Assembly (NCBI GenBank): GCA_003249625.1
Contig: QKII01000214.1
Span: 1-17,803, forward strand
Length of the DNA stretch: 17,803 bases
Direction of reading: 5' to 3'
Origin: Propionivibrio sp.
Lineage (GTDB): Bacteria; Pseudomonadota; Gammaproteobacteria; Burkholderiales; Rhodocyclaceae
Position 1 is the first letter of the stretch, and every line of letters starts with the position of its first letter. Below the pieces are notes generated by a model. The model made no database searches. It had not been told where the DNA came from and saw only the letters and a program-made list of their open reading frames with translations. The position numbers were made by a program, and so were the translations under genes. Below are positions 8,521 through 15,395 of this stretch, in pieces.

Positions 8521-9325
8521 CGGCCACCTCCCGCATCAACTCTTGATCAAACGGAGCCGCCGGATAATGGAAATGCACAGGACCATCAGCCTCGCCGAAA
8601 ACGAACTGATGCACGAATGGATCGGCTGACGCCTTGATTTCGTCCGGCGTCCCTTGCGCCACGATCTGACCGTCAGATACGAAATACACGTAATCGACAA
8701 TCATCAACGCCTCCTGCACATCGTGCGTCACCAGCAGGGTCGTGGCGCCCAGCGCGTCGTTCAACTTGCGAATCAGCTGACCGATTACCCCCATCGAAAT
8801 CGGATCAAGTCCGGCAAACGGCTCGTCGTACATGATCAGCATGGGATCCAGGGCAATGGCACGGGCCAACGCCACGCGTCGAGCCATCCCACCCGACAAT
8901 TCTGAAGGCATCAAATGATGCGCCCCGCGCAAGCCCACCGCATTCAGCTTCATCAAAACCAGATCACGGATCACCTCTTCGGGCAGATCGGTATGCTCTC
9001 GCATCAGATACGCCACGTTGTCGAAGACCGAGATGTCTGTAAATAGCGCACCGAACTGAAAGAGCATGCCCATGCGCCGCCGCATGGCGTAGAGCTCGTC
9101 GTGGCTCATGTGCGGGACCGATTGCCCGTCAACCAGGATTTCACCGCTGGTAGGCTTGAGCTGGCCTCCGATCAGACGCAACAGCGTTGTCTTGCCGCAA
9201 CCGGAGTTCCCCATGATGGCCACGAGCTTTCCACGCGCGATCTCCATGTCGACGCCTTTGAGGATCGAGCGATCATCGTAGGCAAAGTTGACATCAGTGA
9301 TCTTGACCAAGCAGTCAGCCGGCAC
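8513..9325 (-). CDS. mlaF: Lipid asymmetry ABC ATPase MlaF
   Basis: Cytosolic ATPase of the MlaFEDB phospholipid transporter, 270 residues. Walker A GNSGCGKT is at residues 39-46. The signature LSGGMARRVALARAIALDP is the typical Mla form, followed by Walker B LIMYDEPFAGLDP and the switch histidine in LLVTHDVQEAL. The C-terminal tail after QGTPDEIKASADPFVHQFV carries the usual extension that contacts the neighbouring subunit. The start is a GTG (9323-9325), with AGGGTGG 7 nt upstream; no in-frame ATG nearby would keep the first beta strand. It is the first gene of the minus-strand operon, divergent from the response-regulator gene across a 106-bp spacer with two palindromes. Confidence 0.96.
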   Translation of the reverse strand: MPADCLVKITDVNFAYDDRSILKGVDMEIARGKLVAIMGNSGCGKTTLLRLIGGQLKPTSGEILVDGQSVPHMSHDELYAMRRRMGMLFQFGALFTDISVFDNVAYLMREHTDLPEEVIRDLVLMKLNAVGLRGAHHLMPSELSGGMARRVALARAIALDPMLIMYDEPFAGLDPISMGVIGQLIRKLNDALGATTLLVTHDVQEALMIVDYVYFVSDGQIVAQGTPDEIKASADPFVHQFVFGEADGPVHFHYPAAPFDQELMREVADA

Positions 9326-9364
9326 AGTACAACCACCCTAGCCATATTCGATATTTTCCGATGC

Positions 9365-9379
9365 AACGCGTAGCGCGTT
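9365..9379. promoter_or_regulatory. Inverted repeat 1 in the mla/msh divergent spacer
   Basis: Perfect palindrome AACGCG-TAG-CGCGTT. It is GC-rich, in contrast to the AT-rich flanks, and is separated by only one base from the second palindrome. It lies 40 nt upstream of mlaF and about 50 nt upstream of the regulator gene, a position suitable for an operator. No factor can be assigned from sequence. Confidence 0.4.
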
Positions 9380-9380
9380 C

Positions 9381-9405
9381 ATTTCATGAAAAGCTTTTAT
9401 GAAAT
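9381..9405. promoter_or_regulatory. Inverted repeat 2 in the mla/msh divergent spacer
   Basis: ATTTCAT (9381-9387) and ATGAAAT (9399-9405) flank the perfect 10-bp palindrome AAAAGCTTTT (9389-9398). The single extra G at 9388 is the only break, so the two arms make a 12-bp match with one bulged base. It is followed by AATAAT (9403-9408), a possible -10 for the plus strand, although I find no good -35 at the right distance. It is a plausible binding site for a dimeric regulator. Confidence 0.45.
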
Positions 9406-9431
9406 AATGCCCCGACTGCACCGACGAATCG

Positions 9432-10901
9432 ATGATGTGCTCCATGCCCGACACCAGTCTTCCGTCACACGAAAGAAAACCGCTTCTGCTCATCGTCGAT
9501 GACGATCCTCTCATCATCGATACGTTGTCGTTTTCACTTGAGCCGGCGTTCGAAATCATCACCAGCCACAGCCGCCCGCATTGCATCCGGTTGTTGCAAA
9601 GGAACTCTCGGCAACCTGACATTGCCCTCGTGGATCTTGGCCTCCCGCCCTTCCCGCACCGCCCCGACGAAGGGCTGACGCTCATCCCGGAACTTCTCAG
9701 CCTCGCTCCGGACGTCAAGATCGTCGTATTGTCCGGCCAAAGTGACGGAGACAATGCGCGCCACGCGCGTGCGCTAGGCGCGGTGGACTTCGTAGCAAAA
9801 CCATGTCCACTGACCGACTTGAGGAGTGCGCTTGACCGCGCCCTGAGTTTCCGCACACTCGACACAGGCGCCCCCCCGAACAGCCGGTCACCGCTCTTGA
9901 TCGGCACCAGTCCCGCCATCGAAAAGCTGAAACTCCAGTTAAAGCACTATGCCGACGCGCCATTTCCGGTACTCATCGAGGGCGAGTCCGGAACCGGCAA
10001 GGAAATCGTCGCAAAAAGCTACCTGCACGACAACACCGAGCGCGGCAGAAAACCATTTTTCGCACTAAATTGCGCGGCTATTTCGCCATCACTGGTCGAA
10101 CCCACGTTGTTTGGTTATGCAAAAGGGGCGTTTACCGGCGCGACGACCTCACGGGCTGGTTATTTCGAGGACGCCGCAGACGGCACGTTGTTTCTCGACG
10201 AAATAGGTGAACTGCCGCTCGAACTCCAGGCAAAACTTTTGCGGGTTCTCGAAAATGGCGGGTTTCAGCGCGTCGGCGAAACTCTGGAGCGCTTGAGCCG
10301 CGCCCGGGTCATTACGGCAACCAACCGGGATTTGCGACGGGAAGTCAAAGCCGGAAATTTCCGGGCAGACCTTTATCACCGTCTTTCCGTCTGTACGGTA
10401 AGCGTTCCTCCATTGCGTGACATGGGGGACGACAAGCTTTTGCTGCTCGACCATTTTCGTCATCACTATGCCGCGCAGTCGAAACGTTCGCCGTTCAAGC
10501 TTTCGGAGGAAGCTCTGCGTCTTTGGGAAAGTTACAATTTTCCCGGAAACGTTCGCGAACTACGCAACATCGTCATCCGGCTGACTGCGAAATATTCTGG
10601 CCAATGCGTTGGCGATCAGGAACTTGAAGCGGAACTCGATCTTCAGGACGAGCCGCTAACGGCCGTGCATGCCCCCTTGCAAACAGAACGCGAGAATGAA
10701 GCACTGATCGACTCCGCGTCACGCCGGCTTCAGCAGCCGACACCATTCAACCTTGATACAACGCTGGCTGAAACTGAGCGAAGTTTCATCGAGGCCGCAT
10801 TACGCCTGTCCAGCGGCAACGTCAGTCGGGCAGCCCGCCTGCTCGGCATCAACCGGACCACGCTGTACAGTCGAATGGAATCAATGAGCAGAGAGTCGTG
10901 A
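9432..10901 (+). CDS. Sigma-54-dependent response regulator, PrsR-like
   Basis: Transcription activator of 489 residues with the full NtrC layout. The receiver domain (about 17-140) has the acidic pocket D23-D25, phosphoacceptor D68 in ALVDLGLPP, S101 and K123. The AAA+ domain (about 155-395) has Walker A GESGTGKE at 184-191, an intact sigma-54 contact loop GAFTGA at 232-237 and Walker B GTLFLDE at 251-257. A Fis-type helix-turn-helix ends the protein (RAARLLGINRTTLYSRMESM). The receiver stretch DLGLPP-P-EGL-LAPD is reminiscent of the PEP-CTERM regulator PrsR. ATGs at 9432, 9435 and 9444 compete; none has a clear ribosome site. No histidine kinase gene is in the window. The stop overlaps the next gene by 4 nt (GTGA), so it is probably co-transcribed with the pilus genes and may control them. 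Confidence 0.92.
   Translation: MMCSMPDTSLPSHERKPLLLIVDDDPLIIDTLSFSLEPAFEIITSHSRPHCIRLLQRNSRQPDIALVDLGLPPFPHRPDEGLTLIPELLSLAPDVKIVVLSGQSDGDNARHARALGAVDFVAKPCPLTDLRSALDRALSFRTLDTGAPPNSRSPLLIGTSPAIEKLKLQLKHYADAPFPVLIEGESGTGKEIVAKSYLHDNTERGRKPFFALNCAAISPSLVEPTLFGYAKGAFTGATTSRAGYFEDAADGTLFLDEIGELPLELQAKLLRVLENGGFQRVGETLERLSRARVITATNRDLRREVKAGNFRADLYHRLSVCTVSVPPLRDMGDDKLLLLDHFRHHYAAQSKRSPFKLSEEALRLWESYNFPGNVRELRNIVIRLTAKYSGQCVGDQELEAELDLQDEPLTAVHAPLQTERENEALIDSASRRLQQPTPFNLDTTLAETERSFIEAALRLSSGNVSRAARLLGINRTTLYSRMESMSRES
9871..9877 (+). repeat. Seven-C run in the regulator linker
   Basis: Run of seven C inside the codons for GAPPN, in the linker between receiver and AAA+ domain. It is too short to claim slippage and is noted only because a longer C run occurs in mshE. 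Confidence 0.3.
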
Positions 10902-12274
10902 TCTACCTGGAACATTTCGGCCTACGCGAACCACCGTTCGGCATCACTCCACATACGGAGTTCTTTTTCGCCGGAGCCAACCGTGGTGAAATACTCGACG
11001 CTTTGACCTACGCGGCCGTCAACGACGAAGGGATCATCAAGGTCAGCGGCGAAGTCGGCAGTGGAAAAACGATGCTTTGCCGAATGCTGCTGGAAAAGCT
11101 GCCCAAGCACGTCCAGACGGTCTATTTGGCCACGCCGTCCCTGTCACGCGTCGAGATCATCGAAGCCATCGCTCACGAACTGGGACTGACGCTGACCGAT
11201 TCGCAAATGCACAGGACGATGCTGGCGATCCAGGAGCGCCTGCTAGAAATCCACGCATCCGGCCAGCGTGTCATTGTCCTGATCGACGAGGCACACGCGA
11301 TGCCCGACGAGACGCTCGAGGAAGTCAGACTGCTATCCAACCTTGAATCAGACCGGCACAAACTGCTGCACATCGTCCTGTTCGGACAACCGGAACTGGA
11401 TGAGCGCCTGAACCACAAGGCCATGCGACAACTTCGGGATCGAATTACGCAAAATTTCTGGCTCGCGCCACTACATCGCAACGATATCGCCAACTACCTG
11501 ATGTACCGGCTCCGCGCCGCCGGCTATCGAGGTCCGGACCTGTTTTCCCGCAGCGCAGTCCGGACCATCGGAAAGGCATCGGGTGGGCTGACACGGCGAT
11601 TGAACATCCTCGCCGACAAGTGCCTGCTGTCAGCCTTCGCCGAGGGAAAGCACGGCATCGAAGGCCGCCACGCCAAAGCGGCAATACGCGACCTGCGCAA
11701 CCCATCCAGCAATGAAGGCATAGCACAACTCAAAGGCAAGATCATCGCAGTCGCGGCGGCGATTTTTGCAGGAATAGCGCTTGCCACATGGAGAATCGAT
11801 TTACCCGGGAAAGAACCATCGACGACGCCACCTCACCCGGAGTCTCCTCCAGCGATGCACACGCCCCCCTCCTCCACACCTGAGCAACTTCCGGAAGTGG
11901 ACAACAAGCCATCAACCAAGAAATTGATGGACGAGGACACTTACGCGCCACCCGACGAACACTCGCTCACCGAACAGATCGCCGCCACCGGGGAATGGAT
12001 CAAGGCAACGCCGGAAAATCACTATTTCATTCAGCTTCTCAGTACCGACGGAAGCAACGAGGACGGTGTTCAGCAATTCATCGAAGGCGTCGCCGCCTCG
12101 CTAGACCCTGGTCAGCTTCGGGTTTATCGATCGAACCTGAGCGGGCGCGACCGGCTCGGCGTCATTTTTGGCGACTTCGCCACCTGGGAAGAAGCCAACA
12201 AGGCGCTCGCCAGGCTCACAGAAATCAACCTCGACGGGAAACCCTACATCCGCGCCGTGAGCAAGCTCAAATGA
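10898..12274 (+). CDS. mshM: ExeA/MshM-type AAA ATPase with C-terminal SPOR-like domain
   Basis: Predicted inner-membrane protein of 458 residues. The N-terminal ExeA-like ATPase begins YLEHFGLREPPFGITPHTEF, a family hallmark, with Walker A GEVGSGKT at 51-58 and Walker B VIVLIDEAH ending at 133, then the sensor FGQPELDERL. A single hydrophobic helix (about 280-298, IIAVAAAIFAGIALATW) is followed by a Pro/Ser-rich linker and a C-terminal domain (about 374-457) with the SPOR pattern: YFIQLLS at the start and GVIFGDFATWEEANKALARL near the end. ExeA-type ATPases act in secretin or pilus assembly at peptidoglycan; SPOR domains bind glycan strands lacking stem peptides. The start is GTG, overlapping the regulator stop. 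Vibrio MshM lacks this tail as far as I recall. Confidence 0.88.
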   Translation: MIYLEHFGLREPPFGITPHTEFFFAGANRGEILDALTYAAVNDEGIIKVSGEVGSGKTMLCRMLLEKLPKHVQTVYLATPSLSRVEIIEAIAHELGLTLTDSQMHRTMLAIQERLLEIHASGQRVIVLIDEAHAMPDETLEEVRLLSNLESDRHKLLHIVLFGQPELDERLNHKAMRQLRDRITQNFWLAPLHRNDIANYLMYRLRAAGYRGPDLFSRSAVRTIGKASGGLTRRLNILADKCLLSAFAEGKHGIEGRHAKAAIRDLRNPSSNEGIAQLKGKIIAVAAAIFAGIALATWRIDLPGKEPSTTPPHPESPPAMHTPPSSTPEQLPEVDNKPSTKKLMDEDTYAPPDEHSLTEQIAATGEWIKATPENHYFIQLLSTDGSNEDGVQQFIEGVAASLDPGQLRVYRSNLSGRDRLGVIFGDFATWEEANKALARLTEINLDGKPYIRAVSKLK

Positions 12275-12323
12275 CCGCACCAGACGAGCCACGCACCCAC
12301 GACTCGGCCAATAAATCAATCGG

Positions 12324-12350
12324 TTGAAGAAAAAACTTACGTGATATGAT
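12324..12350 (+). promoter_or_regulatory. Possible internal extended -10 promoter before mshL
   Basis: TTGAAG (12324-12329) and an extended -10, TG-A-TATGAT (12342-12350), are 15 nt apart. The spacer is short, but TGnTATnnT boxes can act with poor -35 elements. The -10 overlaps the longest mshL start (12346), so a transcript from here would need ATG 12370 or 12382. It lies in the only sizeable gap (71 nt) of the pilus operon. Confidence 0.25.
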
Positions 12351-14184
12351 GAATTCAAACCTCAACAGGATGAAATTCCGCATGTTGCGAACCGTCGGCG
12401 CCATCGTTACTGCGTTATTCCTCGTCGCGTGCACTCCCGCCACGCTGAGCAGCGGTCCGTCGGCCGGTCACCTGCGCACGGAAGACAAAGCCAAGACAAC
12501 CGGGACGATTCCCGCCCCCGTCCAGCACGCCATCCCGCTACCCCGCCCCAAGGCTATGGGCAAGACGGAAACCTACAGCGTCGTCGTCAACAACGTAAAA
12601 GTGCAGGATCTGCTGTTCGCGCTGGCCCGTGACGCGAAGCTCAACGTTGACATCCACCCGGGCATTTCCGGAAACGTCACCCTCAATGCCATAGACCAGA
12701 CTTTGCCGCAACTGCTGAATCGCATCTCCAAACAGGTGGACATGCGCTTCGAACTCGACGGACCGAACCTGGCCGTGATGCCCGATTCGCCTTTCCTCCG
12801 ACATTACCGTGTCGACTACGTCAATCTATCGCGTGAGGTTACCGGCACGGTATCGACCAACACCCAGATTTCAACGAGCGCCCTGGCCAGCAGCGTAGGC
12901 AGTTCCGCCAGCGGGAACGTTTCGCGGATACAGATCGAAAACAAGTCGAAGAACCGTTTCTGGGAGTCACTGGAAAAAAATCTGAAGGATTTGCTACACG
13001 AAACGGACAAAGTATTTCCCGAAGGAAGCACCGAAACCGTTGTTGAACAGAACTTAGCCCAGAGCACGACAGGAACCGGGGTACCGGCTCCTGCCCCCGG
13101 CCCAACGAGCCGCAGCAATCAATCGGCACAAACACTGGCTGGCAGCCCGAACCCCGCCTCGCTGCAGAATTCAGGAGCCACGGTGGTGAAGCGCATGACC
13201 TTCCGAGAAGCGGCATCGGTCATCGCCAACCCCGAGACAGGAGTCATCGCCGTTCGCGCCACCTCACGCCAGCACGAGAAGGTACAGGAGTTCCTCGACC
13301 GGATCATGCGCAGCGCGCGCCGCCAGGTGATGATCGAAGCCACGATCATCGAGGTCAACCTGGCCGACAACTACCAGCAGGGTATCGAATGGTCAAAGGT
13401 CGCCACCGACACGGGTTTCTCACTCTCGCCTGCAACCAACACGCAGAGCGCCGGGGCGGCGGTTAACCCGTTCACACTGACCTACCGGAACATTTCTGGT
13501 GGACTCAACGTTTTCGTCGATATGCTGCGCGGCTTCGGCACGACCAAAGTGCTCTCCAGCCCAAAGCTGACCGTGCTCAACAACCAGACGGCCACCCTGA
13601 AGGTTTCCGAAGATTTCGTATATTTCAACGTCAAGCAGGATATCGCCGCCGGCAACACCAATACCAATGCCGTAACGACAACCACTACGACACCGCAATC
13701 GGTATCGATCGGCTTCTTCATGAATCTGACCGCGCAGATCAGCGACGACGACATGGTCACCCTCAACGTGCGCCCCTCCATCTCCAGCATCGCCGCACTC
13801 AAGCAGGACCCCAACCCGGCGCTCTCGGTTGTGAACGAAGTTCCGCAAATCCGTACCCGCGAGATCGAGTCGATGATGCGCGTCAAGAGCGGCGACATCG
13901 CGGTGCTCGGAGGCTTGATGGAAGACCGGATGGAAAACAAGAGCGGACGCTTCCCCGGCATCGGCGACATTCCGGTGTTCGGAGAAATATTCACCACCCG
14001 CAACAACGCCTCGACCAAGACCGAACTTGTCATCATTCTGCGACCGACGGTCATCAGGGATGCTTCGATTGAAGGTGATTTCAGGCACCTGGCGACATCA
14101 CTCCCCGACCAGAAGTTCTTCACCACAGACAAGGTTTTCGAACCCTTCTCCGGGCCACAGATCATGCAGGAGCCGCTGCGGTGA
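12346..14184 (+). CDS. mshL: MSHA-type pilus secretin MshL
   Basis: Outer-membrane secretin lipoprotein of up to 612 residues, forming the ring through which the pilus passes. The N-terminus is a lipoprotein signal, RMLRTVGAIVTALFLVAC, with lipobox LVAC at residues 26-29. A short STN-type domain follows (about 86-150, VQDLLFALARDAKLNVDIHP). After a low-complexity Gly/Pro/Ser stretch (about 245-275) come a secretin N-type domain (VIAVRATSRQHEKVQEFLDR) and the secretin core (about 325-585), ending in the hallmark VLGGLMEDR, FPGIGDIPVFGEIF and ELVIILRPTVI. A threonine run lies near residue 445, probably a surface or gate loop. Starts at 12346, 12370 and 12382 are all possible; 12370 gives a standard MKFRMLR signal. 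The stop overlaps mshN (GTGA). Confidence 0.94.
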   Translation: MMNSNLNRMKFRMLRTVGAIVTALFLVACTPATLSSGPSAGHLRTEDKAKTTGTIPAPVQHAIPLPRPKAMGKTETYSVVVNNVKVQDLLFALARDAKLNVDIHPGISGNVTLNAIDQTLPQLLNRISKQVDMRFELDGPNLAVMPDSPFLRHYRVDYVNLSREVTGTVSTNTQISTSALASSVGSSASGNVSRIQIENKSKNRFWESLEKNLKDLLHETDKVFPEGSTETVVEQNLAQSTTGTGVPAPAPGPTSRSNQSAQTLAGSPNPASLQNSGATVVKRMTFREAASVIANPETGVIAVRATSRQHEKVQEFLDRIMRSARRQVMIEATIIEVNLADNYQQGIEWSKVATDTGFSLSPATNTQSAGAAVNPFTLTYRNISGGLNVFVDMLRGFGTTKVLSSPKLTVLNNQTATLKVSEDFVYFNVKQDIAAGNTNTNAVTTTTTTPQSVSIGFFMNLTAQISDDDMVTLNVRPSISSIAALKQDPNPALSVVNEVPQIRTREIESMMRVKSGDIAVLGGLMEDRMENKSGRFPGIGDIPVFGEIFTTRNNASTKTELVIILRPTVIRDASIEGDFRHLATSLPDQKFFTTDKVFEPFSGPQIMQEPLR

Positions 14185-15377
14185 GTCTGTTGATGGAGGC
14201 GTTGAAGAAGGCGGAAGAAGCCAAACGCCTCGCGGGAGACGGTCGCGCACAGAACACTCCGCCCGATTCGCCACTTCCTGACCTCGCATTGCATCTCGAC
14301 GCGATCGATTCGGAACTCGCGCAGGCGTCAAACCAGCCATCCGGCAAAGATTTCAAGCCAAAGCAAATGGATAAGGAGGCGGTCGAAACCGACCGTGATC
14401 GCCGCGCCGCACACAATCTGTTCACAGCCAAAGAATCGGGCAACAGGAGCCATCGGCTGCTCCCCCTGCTCATATTCGCTCTGCTCGTCGCTTTCGGCAC
14501 AGGAGGCTATTTCTGGTGGCAACTGCGCGCCCTTCCGACTCAAACACTCATTCCACAGCCAACGGCGAGGACAGTTGCTCCTGCGGCAGGGAATAACGCC
14601 CCCATTTTTTCCGCACACAACAATGACACCGCAGCAACCAGGCGAAACGAGGTTCCAGAGGTACACACGGCCTACACAGCGCCATCAGAGACTCCCGTTT
14701 CGCGAGCCAGTGATAAAGCGCCTGCATCCGCGCCGCGGTTGCCTGAGAAAGTAAAAGAAGCCGAAGTTTCGCCCGCCAGCCCGGCCATCCGCCTGAGCAG
14801 AACACCTCCGCGGATCAACCCGCAACTCGAACACGCTTATGCGGCGCTGACAACGGGGCGAATCGACGAAGCGCAAGCCGGTTACGAGCAGGTCTTGCGT
14901 TCCGACGCGAAGAACACCGACGCCTTGCTCGGTCTGGCGACGATCGCTGCGCAACGCGGACATCAGGACCAGGCCTACACGCTCTACACGCTGGCGCTCG
15001 AGTCAGACCCCACCAACGCCACGGCACGTGCCGGCGTCGCCAGCACGCTCGGTCTGGCTGACGCGGAAACAGCGGAAAGCCGCCTGAAAAACGCACTTTC
15101 GGAACAGCCTGACTCGGCTGCCCTCCTGTTCGCACTGGGCAACCTTTACGCCAGGCAGGCACGCTGGAGCGAAGCTCAGCAAGCCTATTTTCAGGCATAC
15201 GCTGCCGATCCGGAAAATCCCGATTTCATCTTCAACGTCGCGGTCAGCCTCGACCATTTGCGGAAGAACAAACTGGCAGCCCAGTATTATCAGATGGCGC
15301 TGGCGGCAGGAGAGTCCCGGGCCGCAGGGTTCGAACGCGAACAGATACGAAGCCGACTGGCCGAACTGCAGCCGTAA
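14181..15377 (+). CDS. mshN: MSHA-type TPR protein MshN
   Basis: Bitopic inner-membrane protein of 398 residues. It starts at a GTG that overlaps the mshL stop by 4 nt and reads MSLLMEALKKAEEAKR, the characteristic opening of MshN and GspB-type proteins. A charged cytosolic segment leads to one membrane helix at about 93-113 (LLPLLIFALLVAFGTGGYFWW). A Pro/Ala-rich periplasmic linker follows, then TPR repeats from about residue 213 (LEHAYAALTTGRIDEAQAGY, and AALLFALGNLYARQARWSEA). It is thought to support secretin or pilus assembly by protein-protein contacts; the exact role is not settled for the family. Only 18 nt separate it from mshE. Confidence 0.9.
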   Translation: MSLLMEALKKAEEAKRLAGDGRAQNTPPDSPLPDLALHLDAIDSELAQASNQPSGKDFKPKQMDKEAVETDRDRRAAHNLFTAKESGNRSHRLLPLLIFALLVAFGTGGYFWWQLRALPTQTLIPQPTARTVAPAAGNNAPIFSAHNNDTAATRRNEVPEVHTAYTAPSETPVSRASDKAPASAPRLPEKVKEAEVSPASPAIRLSRTPPRINPQLEHAYAALTTGRIDEAQAGYEQVLRSDAKNTDALLGLATIAAQRGHQDQAYTLYTLALESDPTNATARAGVASTLGLADAETAESRLKNALSEQPDSAALLFALGNLYARQARWSEAQQAYFQAYAADPENPDFIFNVAVSLDHLRKNKLAAQYYQMALAAGESRAAGFEREQIRSRLAELQP

Positions 15378-15395
15378 AAACAGCACACACAGCAC

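Noticed and set aside
9326..9431. Sigma-54 (-24/-12) promoter before the regulator gene
   Set aside because: No GG-N10-GC pair in the right context was found in the spacer.
13420..14088. Minus-strand frame of 222 codons opposite the mshL secretin core
   Set aside because: Shadow of a domain with unmistakable secretin motifs on the other strand.
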